Shown here: positions 51,543-61,273 of the stretch, one piece after another
Layout of the letters: each line of letters opens with the position of its first letter
Numbering within the stretch: the first letter of the stretch is position 1
NCBI GenBank assembly: GCA_017746715.1
Contig: JAGHZQ010000084.1
Span: 1-64,000, forward strand
Length of the DNA: 64,000 nt
Reading direction: 5' to 3'
Source: Cyanobacteria bacterium SBLK
GTDB lineage: Bacteria > Cyanobacteriota > Cyanobacteriia > Cyanobacteriales > Spirulinaceae
Program-made: the position numbers and the translations under genes
The notes under the pieces: model-generated
The model's database searches: none
Told to the model about the DNA's origin: nothing
What the model saw: the letters and a program-made list of their open reading frames with translations, nothing else

Positions 51543-51616
51543 AAAGCGAAGCCTCCACTATCTTCCCTCTTGGGAAGGGGGAGAACCAACAACTAACAAC
51601 TAACAACTAACACAAA

Positions 51617-52075
51617 ATGATGAATCGTCGCGAATTTATAAATTGGGTTAGCGTGGGAATGCTGGCTAGTTCTCTTCCTGTTATTCTTGCCGCTTGCAAT
51701 TCCGAGGATCGATCTGCCTCAACCCAAAAAACGAAAACAAAACTCGATACCTCCGTTCGAGAGGATGGCTTTCAAGCTCTCGGTACGTTAGAAAAGTTAG
51801 AGGAAAAGGGATTTATTACCGATAAAAAAAATGCCGAGAAGTCTGTGATTATTTTCCGAAATCCGGATACGGGAGACATTGTTGCCTTTGACTCGATGTG
51901 TACTCATCAAGCCTGTTCTGTTGAGTTTAATGCGACAGAAAAACTATTAATTTGTCCCTGTCACAGTTCAAAATTTGCCCTTGACGGTCAAGTGGTTGCC
52001 AAACCTGCGGAAAAGCCTTTAACACCGTTTGAAATCAAACAAGAGGATAACTTGATTCTTGTCAAGGTTAGTTAA
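51617..52075 (+). CDS. Rieske 2Fe-2S protein with Tat/lipoprotein signal
   Basis: The 152-residue protein has an N-terminal RREFINW twin-arginine motif and a lipobox-like ILAAC. A Rieske domain follows with cluster motifs CTHQAC and CPCHSSKF. It lacks the long membrane anchor arrangement and length of PetC of cytochrome b6f. Its partner is unknown. It is linked to the long CcsA-type gene. A clear terminator follows. Confidence 0.88.
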   Translation: MMNRREFINWVSVGMLASSLPVILAACNSEDRSASTQKTKTKLDTSVREDGFQALGTLEKLEEKGFITDKKNAEKSVIIFRNPDTGDIVAFDSMCTHQACSVEFNATEKLLICPCHSSKFALDGQVVAKPAEKPLTPFEIKQEDNLILVKVS

Positions 52076-52110
52076 GAGGGATTTGCATTATCTTAATTCG
52101 ATATTTGCAA

Positions 52111-52144
52111 AAGGATGCGATCGCGCTTCGCATCCTTAATTTTT
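52111..52144 (+). terminator. Rho-independent terminator after the Rieske gene
   Basis: AAGGATGCGA (52111-52120) pairs with TCGCATCCTT (52128-52137) and runs into AATTTTT. It lies 35 bases after the stop. Confidence 0.85.
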
Positions 52145-52246
52145 GTCAAAATCTCTTGTCATCTTTTAGTAGCAAGTATTACCATTAAAATAGAAATAGT
52201 AAATTTCGATACAAAACAATATTCCCATTCACCCCGGAAATATGAG

Positions 52247-53173
52247 ATGGCAATATTCAACAGCAATGAAGTTCTCTCCAAGCTACAAGGCGGACAATCT
52301 CTAACTTGTGCTGAGTTAAGCAATATCAACTTACAGAATTTGAATCTCGATCGCGCTGCTTTTTCCCGTGCCTATTTGCGATCGGCGAATTTTGCTCGTG
52401 CATCTTGTCAGGAAACAGACTTTAGTAACGCTGCTTTAATGTGGTCGAACTTATCTCATGCAAATTTAGGACGCGCTCGCTTGTTTAAAACCAAACTCAA
52501 TCAGAGCAATTTAAACGATGCGAATTTGCGGGAAGTTGTCGCGATCGCTGCCAGTTTTAACGGAGTCACTTTGGATCGCAGCGAACTTGCTGCGGGACAA
52601 TTCGAACGAGCTGATTTTCGGGAAGCAACAGGAGAAGGAGCGAATTTTAGCAGTGCTAATTTAACGCGGGCTAATTTGGGTGCGGTTAGCTTTGTCGATG
52701 CTAATTTCAGCCATTCTCGCATCGTTGGTGGCAGTTTGGAAGGGGCAACCTTAACTCGCGTAGCGATCGCGGGAGGGGATTTAGAAAAAGCCAATTTAAC
52801 CCGCAGCGTTTTGCAACAGGTGGATTTGACGGGAGTTTGTGCGATCGCGGCTAATTTTCGCGCTTCTGAATGGCAGGAAGTTAATGCAGCAAAGGCAGAG
52901 TTCGTTTATGCCAGTCTGGAAAATGTCGTTCTCAAAGATGTTAATTTAACCCGTGCTTCGCTGTTTTCTGCTTGTTTGGAAGGAACGAGTTTTACGCAAG
53001 TCGATTTGACGGCAGCAGATTTACAATATGCCAACCTAGAAAATACGGTTTGGGAGGATGTGAATTTTGCCAATTGTAATGTTTCGGGTGCTGTCTTTAC
53101 CGACGCACAGGGGTTAAGCGAAGAACAAAAAGTCTGGTTGAGGCAACAAGGTGCTTTGAATGTTCCTCAGTAA
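52247..53173 (+). CDS. Pentapeptide-repeat protein
   Basis: About 308 residues from the ATG at 52247. An earlier in-frame ATG at 52115 would start inside the upstream terminator. Most of the protein is A(N/D)LxxAxL-type pentapeptides (for example ANLGRARL, ANFSSANLTRANLG) forming a right-handed beta helix. No signal peptide or catalytic motif is seen. Functions of such proteins range from gyrase protection to scaffolding; none is assignable here. Confidence 0.85.
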   Translation: MAIFNSNEVLSKLQGGQSLTCAELSNINLQNLNLDRAAFSRAYLRSANFARASCQETDFSNAALMWSNLSHANLGRARLFKTKLNQSNLNDANLREVVAIAASFNGVTLDRSELAAGQFERADFREATGEGANFSSANLTRANLGAVSFVDANFSHSRIVGGSLEGATLTRVAIAGGDLEKANLTRSVLQQVDLTGVCAIAANFRASEWQEVNAAKAEFVYASLENVVLKDVNLTRASLFSACLEGTSFTQVDLTAADLQYANLENTVWEDVNFANCNVSGAVFTDAQGLSEEQKVWLRQQGALNVPQ

Positions 53174-53181
53174 TTGGTACG

Positions 53182-53205
53182 GGGTGGGAAATTCCCACCC
53201 TTTTT
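53182..53205. terminator. Bidirectional terminator between convergent genes
   Basis: GGGTGGG and CCCACCC (53182-53188, 53194-53200) flank a short AAATT-type loop, followed by TTTTT. It separates the pentapeptide gene and the PIN toxin gene. Confidence 0.85.
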
Positions 53206-53776
53206 ATATTTCAAAAGATACTTCTCTTAACATACTTTCTGTCTCTGTCAAACCTTGTTTTAACAAAGTATCTAGATACTCAGAGAAAGATTTCGGTGGA
53301 TTTTTCAATCGTTTCTGAACAATTTGCACAGAGGATAAAACCTTACGAGGATAAAGATCGATTAAGTCTGCGATAAAGCGGTCGGGGTGTTGCGCTTCAA
53401 TATCATAGATTGAAAGAACGGATTTTGGAAAATGTTTTAAATTCATTGTCACGATAACATCGCATTGTCCTCTAATAGCCGCAGCTAAAACATGACAATC
53501 GCCTTCATCAGGTAATTCAAGCGTGGGAATTAGTGCCTCATAACCTTCAATCAGGGGATCTCGTGCGTGTTGATTCATCAACTCTTTTGTACGAATCAAT
53601 TGCTCTTCTTTCAGATCGGGACGATTTTTCAATACATTCCGAATCCACTCATCATGAATCTGATTTGTCCAACGACCTCGAAACATATCAGTTGTAGCAA
53701 GTTCTACCAGAATATCCCGGAGAGGCGCAGGATACAACACACAAGCATCATATAGTGCAGAATAATGAGAAGTCAT
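53204..53776 (-). CDS. PIN-domain toxin
   Basis: The 190-residue protein starts with ALYDACVLYP, the first acidic motif of a PIN nuclease. It continues with the central glutamate region (RWTNQIHDEWIRNV), then DEGDCHVLAAAI and DVIVTMNLKHFP. PIN toxins cleave RNA. It follows the HTH antitoxin gene by three bases, the usual antitoxin-toxin order. Confidence 0.88.
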   Translation of the reverse strand: MTSHYSALYDACVLYPAPLRDILVELATTDMFRGRWTNQIHDEWIRNVLKNRPDLKEEQLIRTKELMNQHARDPLIEGYEALIPTLELPDEGDCHVLAAAIRGQCDVIVTMNLKHFPKSVLSIYDIEAQHPDRFIADLIDLYPRKVLSSVQIVQKRLKNPPKSFSEYLDTLLKQGLTETESMLREVSFEI

Positions 53777-53779
53777 AAA

Positions 53780-54247
53780 TTAATCGTAACCCATGTTTAA
53801 TTCTTGGGCTTGAGCAACTAATTCATCAAGAACTTTACTGCGTTTTGTGTCTATGTCTTGTTTGTATTGCATAATATCTTCACAACGTACTCTACGATGC
53901 CTGCCAACTTTATGAAAAGGAATTTGTTGGGATTCGAGTAGTTTAATCAAGTAGGGACGAGATACATTTAATAGATTGGCAGCTTCTTGGGTTGTGAGTT
54001 CTGCATGAACTGGAATTAAACGAACAGCGTTTCCCCGAGCCATCTGCGATAAAATATCAATCAATAAACGAAATGCTGGAGCGGGAATCTCAACAATTTC
54101 ACCTTCTCCATTTTCTTCAATGACTTTTAGTTTTTGGGCGCGATCGGATGTTAAAAAAGCTGCTAAAGATCGGCTGCTGACTTCTGAGAGTTCTGAGTCA
54201 GCATCAGAGGGAAAAACGACATTATTTAAAGTTGCTCGATTTGACAT
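53780..54247 (-). CDS. HTH/excisionase-type antitoxin
   Basis: About 155 residues from the ATG at 54247, with AGGAGA eight bases before it. An open extension upstream is not conserved-looking. The C-terminus has the helix-turn-helix ELTTQEAANLLNVSRPYLIKLLESQQIPFHKVGRHRRV of the HTH_17/excisionase class, as in antitoxins paired with PIN toxins. It probably represses its own operon. Confidence 0.85.
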   Translation of the reverse strand: MSNRATLNNVVFPSDADSELSEVSSRSLAAFLTSDRAQKLKVIEENGEGEIVEIPAPAFRLLIDILSQMARGNAVRLIPVHAELTTQEAANLLNVSRPYLIKLLESQQIPFHKVGRHRRVRCEDIMQYKQDIDTKRSKVLDELVAQAQELNMGYD

Positions 54248-54484
54248 GAGCCGTCTCCTTTGCGGTATAGCGACGGAATGATTATATTTTCCATCATATC
54301 CAATAAACGAAATAAACGCAACGGAATTATCATTAAAGATTTTTTTAAGATTGTCAGTTATGTTGTCCATTGCTCGCCTTAGTCTTAGAGTCCGGAGGTG
54401 TCGATCGCGTTTTCGGTCGAGTAAGATAATGATGGAGGAAGCAAAAGCGATCGCAACCCCCAAAACAGTCAATCATCACCCACA

Positions 54485-55627
54485 ATGAAAAGACGATTCT
54501 TCTTCCACTTGGCAGCAGCGACATCGGGTTCTATTCTCTTGGGAAAAAATTTGGTTAGCTGTGCCAAAAATCTTCAAAGAGAAAATAATAGCACTGCTAC
54601 TATGGCTGCAAATTCTTCATTTTTTATGCCTGACGAAGCCGAACCCCATTTGTGTACTTGGATGGCATTTCGTGCCAGTCCAGAGATTTATACGTTTGGA
54701 CGCGAACACGTTTCAGCCGTCCAAAATCACCTCGCTAGAATTGCAAAAACGATCGCCGAATACGAACCTGTAAAAATGTTAGTTCGCGAGGAAGATTATG
54801 ATATTGCGCGGAGAAAATGCGGCTCTGAGGTCGAGTTAATCGTTCAAACGATTGACGATTTATGGATGCGAGATACCGGACCTGTTTTTGTAGTCAATGA
54901 AGCAGGGGAAAAAGCAGCCATTGACTGTAATTTTAATGGTTGGGGGAACAAAGCATACCACGAGAACGATGCAAAAGTGGCACAATTTGTCGCCGAAAAA
55001 GCGGGAGTTCCTCTAATCAATACAGAACTCGTATTTGAGGGCGGTGGTATTGAAGTAGACGGTCGCGGTACGGCAATTATCACGGAAAGTTGTATTATCA
55101 ATAACAATCGCAATCCTGGTTGGAATAAAGCCGATTGCGAACGAGAATTAAAAGCACTATTAGGACTGCGTAAAATCATTTGGTTGCCCGGTATTCGCGG
55201 GGCTGATATTACCGATGGACATACAGATGGTTATGTTCGTTTTGTACGTCCGAAGGTTGTGGTTGCTGCTTACGATCCCAATCCCAAATCTTTCGACCAT
55301 CTCGTGACGAAAAAGCATCTAGAAATCTTAGAATCTCAAACCGATGCTGATGGAAACGATCTCGAAGTTTTTGCGATCGAAGGACCAACAAGAATCCGTG
55401 AAGGATATGAGTGGGATGATTTTTTTGCAGCAGGATATATTAACTTTTATGTCCTCAATGGTGCAGTTCTTACCCCAGAATTTGGCGATCGCAAAGCCGA
55501 TCGCCATGCGAAAGAAACTCTAGAGAAACTGTTCCCCCATCGCGACATCATCCAACTCAATATCGATGAAATTGCTGCGGAAGGAGGTGGCATTCACTGC
55601 ACGACTCAACAAGAACCTTTAACTTGA
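54485..55627 (+). CDS. Exported agmatine-deiminase-like enzyme (copy 1)
   Basis: The 380-residue protein has a signal peptide starting MKRRFF with a twin Arg, hydrophobic core and a cysteine (SCAKN), so it is probably exported, perhaps as a lipoprotein. The enzyme domain is a peptidyl-arginine/agmatine deiminase: WMRDTGPVFVVN, VFEGGGIEVDGRGTAI, and the catalytic C372 in GGGIHCTT. It would hydrolyse agmatine or a similar guanidine to a carbamoyl product plus ammonia, outside the cytoplasm. A close tandem copy follows. Confidence 0.88.
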   Translation: MKRRFFFHLAAATSGSILLGKNLVSCAKNLQRENNSTATMAANSSFFMPDEAEPHLCTWMAFRASPEIYTFGREHVSAVQNHLARIAKTIAEYEPVKMLVREEDYDIARRKCGSEVELIVQTIDDLWMRDTGPVFVVNEAGEKAAIDCNFNGWGNKAYHENDAKVAQFVAEKAGVPLINTELVFEGGGIEVDGRGTAIITESCIINNNRNPGWNKADCERELKALLGLRKIIWLPGIRGADITDGHTDGYVRFVRPKVVVAAYDPNPKSFDHLVTKKHLEILESQTDADGNDLEVFAIEGPTRIREGYEWDDFFAAGYINFYVLNGAVLTPEFGDRKADRHAKETLEKLFPHRDIIQLNIDEIAAEGGGIHCTTQQEPLT

Positions 55628-55722
55628 AAAAATGTCAAGCCTAGTCTCCCTCTCTAATCAAGGGTAAAATGAAAACAGTAAAAACGTGGCGTATTTCCCC
55701 GATCGAGTAATACTATAATATT

Positions 55723-56856
55723 ATGAAAAGACGCTCCTTTCTGCAATTGGCAGCAGCAACATCTGGATCTATTATTTTAGGAAAAAATCTAGTGAGCTGC
55801 GCGAAAAATTCTCAAATGGAAAATAACAGCACTGCTGCGATGGCTGCAAATTCTTCATTTTTCATGCCCGACGAAGCCGAACCCCATTTATGTACTTGGA
55901 TGGCATTTAGTGCCAGTCCGGATATTTGGGGACGCGAATATGCTGCGGGAGTCCAAAATAACCTTGCCGGAATTGCTAAAGCGATCGCTAAATACGAACC
56001 CGTGAAAATGTTAGTTCGCGAGGAAGATTATGACATTGCGCGGAAAAAATGCGGCTCTGAGGTTGAGTTAATCATTCAACCCATTGACGATCTGTGGATG
56101 CGAGATACAGGCCCTGTTTTTGTCGTCAATGAAGAAGGAGAAAAAGCCGCTGTTGACTTTAATTTTAATGGCTGGGGAAACAAGCAAAGGCACGATCGCG
56201 ATGCAGAAGTCGCGCCATTTGTCGCCCGAGAAGCAGGAGTTCCTCTCATTAATACAGAACTCGTATTTGAAGGGGGAGGTATTGAAGTAGACGGTCGCGG
56301 TACGGCCATCGTAACGGAAAGTTGTATTATCAATGACAATCGCAATCCCGGTTGGAGTAAAGCCGATTGCGAACGAGAATTAAAAGCCTTATTGGGACTG
56401 CGTAAAATCATTTGGTTGCCCGGCATTCGCGGGGCAGATATTACCGACGGACATACGGATTTTTATGCTCGCTTTGCCCATCCGGGGGTTGTGGTTGCTA
56501 CGTACGATCCCGATCCCGAATCTCCCGATCGTCTGGTGACGGAAAAACACCTTGAAATTTTAGAATCTCAAACCGATGCCGATGGAAATGCACTCGAAGC
56601 GATCGTGTTAGAAGCACCGACAAGAATCCGAGAAGGATACAGTTGGGATAATTTTGCAGCCGGATATATTAACTTTTACGTTCTCAATGGGGCAGTTCTT
56701 TTGCCAGAATTTGGCGATCGCAAAGCCGATCGCAACGCCAAAGAAACGCTAGAAAAACTATTTGAAGATCGCGACATCATCCAACTCAATATTGATGAAA
56801 TTGCGGCGGGAGGAGGCGGCATTCACTGTACGACTCAACAAGAACCCTTGGTTTAA
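55723..56856 (+). CDS. Exported agmatine-deiminase-like enzyme (copy 2)
   Basis: The 377-residue protein is highly similar to copy 1 throughout, including the MKRRSF signal peptide, the WMRDTGPVFVVN and GGGIEVDGRGTAI motifs, and the catalytic C369 in GGGIHCTT. The two have a few indels (for example IWGREY against IYTFGREH). The duplication therefore looks fairly recent, but not so recent that the copies are identical. It has its own start region, so the copies may be separately expressed. Confidence 0.88.
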   Translation: MKRRSFLQLAAATSGSIILGKNLVSCAKNSQMENNSTAAMAANSSFFMPDEAEPHLCTWMAFSASPDIWGREYAAGVQNNLAGIAKAIAKYEPVKMLVREEDYDIARKKCGSEVELIIQPIDDLWMRDTGPVFVVNEEGEKAAVDFNFNGWGNKQRHDRDAEVAPFVAREAGVPLINTELVFEGGGIEVDGRGTAIVTESCIINDNRNPGWSKADCERELKALLGLRKIIWLPGIRGADITDGHTDFYARFAHPGVVVATYDPDPESPDRLVTEKHLEILESQTDADGNALEAIVLEAPTRIREGYSWDNFAAGYINFYVLNGAVLLPEFGDRKADRNAKETLEKLFEDRDIIQLNIDEIAAGGGGIHCTTQQEPLV

Positions 56857-56947
56857 AATTCTTACCAAAAGTGAAAAAAAACGTCCCCAACAAATAAGTA
56901 TCGCTTTTTTGTATTACTATGGGTAATCAAAAAAAGTATCTATCATC

Positions 56948-58309
56948 ATGGAAGGACAAAAGACTGTTTCTTTTACCGAAGCACTCTTGCATTATCAAGA
57001 GGCGATCGCGGCTGTGAGTGCAACAGAATCTCCCAAACTCGCCCAAATTTTGTCTGTGCTAACCAGTCGAGATGTCGTAGAAGCCGCGCGGACGGATTTA
57101 TCGGAACTAAACGGAGAGCGCCTCGCCGAATTGGTAGAGTTAGACGATCGCTTGCGGCAATTAGCAGGGGCGATCGCCACTCATCCCCGGATCGAACAAT
57201 GTCGAAACACCCTACAGCCTCCGAAAACGGCTTGGTGGTGGTTTCTCAAAGCCCCACCGCCGCCACCGCCAGAACCCTCAAAATACGCTAAATTGTTGGC
57301 ACAAGATTGGCTCTGGAATATTCTCACCGTTGCTTGTTTAGTAGGTGCGGGAACCTTTGCCACAGACACCGTGCAAAAACTGTCCAGCGAAAATCTAAAT
57401 TTATTGCAAACTTTCAGCACGATTAGTCAAGGTGCGGGATTGGTTCTCGTGACGGGGGGAACTTTAACCGATAAAGGTCAGAAAGTCGTGCGCCAGACTC
57501 TGGCAGATCTCGGGATTAAACCCGAATATCAAGCCGAGGCCACTTGTGGTTTTGCTGCCATCCTATTGGGAATCACTTATGCGGCTAATGCTTCTATTCC
57601 GAGTATCGGTCAATCCTTTTACCGTCGGGGGTTAAACCACTACAATGACGGTTACGTCGATAAGGCCAGACTCAGTTTTGAACAGGCACAAGCCCTCGCT
57701 CCCAACGATGCCAACATTGATGTTGCTTTAGGGAATGTCTATGAAACTTTTGTAATGCACAAGAAAGCAGAAGAACAATATACCAACGCGATTTTAGCGG
57801 GTATACCGGGAGCGCTCAATGGGTTAGGACGAACGAATCTACGATTGGCAACAGATTTTGACCGCTTGGTTCGTGCAGAAGGACTGTTTCGCTTGGGATT
57901 GGCTCAATCTGACATTCCTGGCGATCTTAGAGCCGCAATGTCGGGACATCTGGGATTTACCCTCATTCGTCAAGTAGAATTGGGCAATTTATCAGAGGGA
58001 GACATTCAAGCAAGATATATTGAAGCCGAGCAAGCCTTTAAAGCCGCGATCGCCCTCGAAAACGAGATCGATGATAAACTTCCGGGGATGGGGATGAGTT
58101 ATTGCTACCTCGGAATTTTATATCACAAACAAGAAAAAACTACTGAGGCAGAGAGAGCTTGGCAAGATTGTCAAAATAAAGCCTTTCCTGCTAGTTATAA
58201 CCAGTATGAGGATATCGTCATCTATGGTACGCCAGAAATTGCTGAAAATGTCAATACGACTCGAATTATGCGATTCGTGCAAACCGATACAGAGCGCAAT
58301 TCTCCATAA
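56948..58309 (+). CDS. Membrane TPR protein, tandem copy 1
   Basis: The 453-residue protein has an N-terminal helical domain (EALLHYQEAIAAVSATESPKLAQILSVLTSRD, then ERLAELVELDDRLRQLAGAIA). A Pro-rich stretch and two hydrophobic segments (LWNILTVACLVGAGTFA and ATCGFAAILLGITYAA) follow, with FSTISQGAGLVLVTGGTL between them. The C-terminus has TPR-like repeats (ANIDVALGNVYETFVMHKKAEEQY). I recognise no named family. A close paralog follows directly, and the pair sits beside duplicated deiminases. Confidence 0.75.
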   Translation: MEGQKTVSFTEALLHYQEAIAAVSATESPKLAQILSVLTSRDVVEAARTDLSELNGERLAELVELDDRLRQLAGAIATHPRIEQCRNTLQPPKTAWWWFLKAPPPPPPEPSKYAKLLAQDWLWNILTVACLVGAGTFATDTVQKLSSENLNLLQTFSTISQGAGLVLVTGGTLTDKGQKVVRQTLADLGIKPEYQAEATCGFAAILLGITYAANASIPSIGQSFYRRGLNHYNDGYVDKARLSFEQAQALAPNDANIDVALGNVYETFVMHKKAEEQYTNAILAGIPGALNGLGRTNLRLATDFDRLVRAEGLFRLGLAQSDIPGDLRAAMSGHLGFTLIRQVELGNLSEGDIQARYIEAEQAFKAAIALENEIDDKLPGMGMSYCYLGILYHKQEKTTEAERAWQDCQNKAFPASYNQYEDIVIYGTPEIAENVNTTRIMRFVQTDTERNSP

Positions 58310-58389
58310 CTCGGGAATGCAAGAAGCTGATATCTTTCGTGTAAGTTAGGGATTGGCAATTTTAATGAAAATTTCCATAACCGATTATC

Positions 58390-59757
58390 ATGACAGTCCA
58401 ACTGAACGATCCTTTTACAGAAGTCTTCGCGTGCTACCAAAAAGCGATCGCGGAATTGAGTGGGGTCAAATCTCCCCAACTTCCCCAAATTCTGGCAGTT
58501 TTGCTCGCTCGAGATGAGGTAGAAGCCTTACAGGAAGACGATCTGGACTTGACTGGCGATCTCCTTGCCGAATTGGTTGCCCTCGACCATCGCTTGCAAG
58601 ACTTGGCAGGAGCGATCGCTTCCCATCCCCAGATCGAACAATGCCGTCAAACGAGAAAACCCCCCGAAAGTTCGTGGTGGTGGTTTCTCGAAGTTCCTCC
58701 TTCACCGCCGCCTAAAATCGCCCATTTTGATTGGTTGTGGAGTTTGATAACCGTGACCTGCTTGGTGGGTGCGGGAACTTATGCTACCAACACGGTCAAG
58801 GCATTTTCCCATGAAAGTCTGTCTTTGTTAAAAACCTTTAGTACCATCAGTCAAGGTGCGGGTTTGGTGTTAGTAACCAGTGGCACATTAACCAATCAAG
58901 GACAAAAAGTTGTTCGCGATACTCTCGTGAAAATTGGTATTAGAGATGAATATGAAACCGTGGCAACTTGTGGTTTGGCTTTTCTCTTGTTTGCCGTTAC
59001 CTATGGCATTAATACTTCAATTCCCAATTTTGGTAAATATTTTTATCTTCAGGGCTTAAAAAATTATGAAAATGGTTATCTCGATCGCGCGGAAACGGAT
59101 TTTGAAAGAGCGCAATCTCTTTCACCCAACAATGTAGAAATCGAACTGGCCTTGGGAGACGTTTATGAAACTTTTTCCAAGCACAAAAAAGCCTATAAAT
59201 TGTATGAAAACGGAATCAAATCGGGGCATCCTTATGCTTTCAACGGTGCGGGGCGATCGCAAATGCGAATGGCAAAAACTGTCGAAGAACTCGTTAAAGC
59301 AGAATCAATTTTTCGCTTGGGATTAGCACAACCAACAGTCCAAAATAAGTTAAAATACTTCATCTATGGTCATTTAGGATTTACTTTGATTCTACAAGTG
59401 GAATTGGGCAACTTTTCCGAGCAGGAAATTCAGATGCTTTACCTTCGAGCCGAGGACGCTCTCCAAAATGCGATCGCCTTAGAAAATGAGGTGGATGAAA
59501 CACTGGCAGGTTGGGGAATGAATTATTGCTATCTGGGAATTCTCTATGACCGACAAGCGAAAATCCCTCCCTCGCAAGTAGCTTGGAAAAATTGTCAAGA
59601 AAAAGCCAAACCAACGAGTAAGGATCAATATCAAGATATTGTGATTTACGGCCAGCCTGAAGTTGCTGAGAAAATTGATGTCACTAAAATTGTACAAGTT
59701 AGTCCCTCGAATTTCTTGGAGACAGAAGAGAGCATACAATCGCAGCCAAAAAATTAA
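58390..59757 (+). CDS. Membrane TPR protein, tandem copy 2
   Basis: The 455-residue protein parallels copy 1 in domain order and in many identical stretches (FSTISQGAGLVLVT, LGDVYETFSKHKKAYKLYENG, GMNYCYLGILYDRQ). The N-terminal domain, two membrane segments and TPR part all align. Divergence is higher than between the deiminase copies. Function unknown. Confidence 0.75.
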   Translation: MTVQLNDPFTEVFACYQKAIAELSGVKSPQLPQILAVLLARDEVEALQEDDLDLTGDLLAELVALDHRLQDLAGAIASHPQIEQCRQTRKPPESSWWWFLEVPPSPPPKIAHFDWLWSLITVTCLVGAGTYATNTVKAFSHESLSLLKTFSTISQGAGLVLVTSGTLTNQGQKVVRDTLVKIGIRDEYETVATCGLAFLLFAVTYGINTSIPNFGKYFYLQGLKNYENGYLDRAETDFERAQSLSPNNVEIELALGDVYETFSKHKKAYKLYENGIKSGHPYAFNGAGRSQMRMAKTVEELVKAESIFRLGLAQPTVQNKLKYFIYGHLGFTLILQVELGNFSEQEIQMLYLRAEDALQNAIALENEVDETLAGWGMNYCYLGILYDRQAKIPPSQVAWKNCQEKAKPTSKDQYQDIVIYGQPEVAEKIDVTKIVQVSPSNFLETEESIQSQPKN

Positions 59758-59882
59758 TCAGTCAATTCAAAATTCAAAAAATGGTCGCATCAATTTACAA
59801 TTGAAAATCATTCCCTTTTTGTTGAAGCAAGAGGCTGAGAATTGTGTTATAATAGAAGAATTGCAAATTTTTCAGATTATTT

Positions 59883-61187
59883 ATGGTCGCTTTGGAGAGC
59901 GTTACGCCAACCCTAACCGAAATTGCCCGAAATACTCGCAATGCAGCCCGACAGCTTGCCGTTTTATCCACGGAAGAACGCAATGAGGCATTAGAGGCGA
60001 TCGCAACGGCACTCAAGGCATCGATCGCCGAAATTCAAGCAGCCAACCTTGCCGACTGCGAAAGGTCGGAAAAAGAAGGCATTCCCAAGGCATTATACGC
60101 GCGCTTGAAGTTGGGAGAAACGAAATTGAATTCCGCGATCGCCGGGGTGCGCGATGTGGCACAATTAGCCGATCCTACAGGCACGGTACAAATTCATCGA
60201 GAGTTAGATGAAGGGTTAATTCTCAAGCGAGTGACTTGTCCTTTAGGGGTCTTGGGGATTATTTTTGAGGCACGTCCCGAGGCACTCATTCAAATTACCA
60301 GCCTGGCGATTAAATCCGGCAATGGAGTCATTCTCAAAGGGGGCAAGGAAGCGATCGAATCCTGTCAGATATTAACTCAGATTATTCGCCAAGCCTTAAA
60401 ATCGACTAAGGTCGATCCCAATGCCGTCCAATTGTTAACCACGCGAGAAGAAATTCGCACCTTGTTAGAACTCGATGAATATGTCGATTTAATTATCCCT
60501 CGCGGTTCTAATTCTTTCGTCCGCTACGTGCAGGATAATACCAGAATTCCCGTTTTGGGTCACGCAGATGGAATTTGTCATCTCTATGTCGATCGCGCTG
60601 CGGATCTGACCAAAGCCATTCCTATTATTATCGATGCGAAAGTGGGTTATCCGGCTGCTTGTAATGCGATAGAAACATTACTGATTCACAAAGACATCGC
60701 CAAGGATTATTTACCGAAAATTGCTGAGGCTTTGCAAGAAAAAAAAGTCAAATTAAAGGGATGCGATCGCACTGTCACCCTCTTGAATATCGAACCCGCA
60801 ACCGAGGAAGATTGGCAGACGGAATATAGCGATCTGATTCTGGCTCTGAAAATTGTCGATTCTGTCGCAGAAGCGATCGTCCATATCAACCAATACGGTT
60901 CTAAGCATACCGATGCGATCGTAACGGAAGATAAAGAAACCGCTACAACATTCTTAGAGCGAGTTGATGCCGCTGGAGTTTATCATAATTGTTCCACTCG
61001 TTTTGCCGATGGTTTTCGCTATGGTTTTGGGGCAGAAGTTGGCATTAGCACCCAACAAATGCCACCGAGAGGTCCGGTAGGATTGGAAGGATTAGTAACT
61101 TACAAGTATCAAGTTATCGGCAACGGTCATATTGTGGCAACATATTCCGGTACGGATGCCAAGCCTTTCACCCATAGGGATATTTAG
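59883..61187 (+). CDS. proA: Gamma-glutamyl phosphate reductase
   Basis: The 434-residue aldehyde dehydrogenase superfamily enzyme reduces gamma-glutamyl phosphate with NADPH to glutamate semialdehyde in proline synthesis. Key segments: VTCPLGVLGIIFEARPEAL, KSGNGVILKGGKEA, DLIIPRGSNSFV, and the catalytic-cysteine region GYPAACNAIETLLIH, ending with FGFGAEVGISTQQMPPRGPVGLEGLVTYKY. Full length. ProB is not adjacent. Confidence 0.97.
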   Translation: MVALESVTPTLTEIARNTRNAARQLAVLSTEERNEALEAIATALKASIAEIQAANLADCERSEKEGIPKALYARLKLGETKLNSAIAGVRDVAQLADPTGTVQIHRELDEGLILKRVTCPLGVLGIIFEARPEALIQITSLAIKSGNGVILKGGKEAIESCQILTQIIRQALKSTKVDPNAVQLLTTREEIRTLLELDEYVDLIIPRGSNSFVRYVQDNTRIPVLGHADGICHLYVDRAADLTKAIPIIIDAKVGYPAACNAIETLLIHKDIAKDYLPKIAEALQEKKVKLKGCDRTVTLLNIEPATEEDWQTEYSDLILALKIVDSVAEAIVHINQYGSKHTDAIVTEDKETATTFLERVDAAGVYHNCSTRFADGFRYGFGAEVGISTQQMPPRGPVGLEGLVTYKYQVIGNGHIVATYSGTDAKPFTHRDI

Positions 61188-61273
61188 AGGTAATTTCCCT
61201 CCATCTCCCCTTCGACAAGCTCAGAGCAAGCCTTACAAGGGGGGACTTTGACAATTACGTGGAAAATTAAACA

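Noticed and set aside
54248..54472. N-terminal extension of the HTH antitoxin
   Set aside because: A better ribosome site (AGGAGA) precedes the internal ATG at 54247, and the extension is basic and unconserved-looking.
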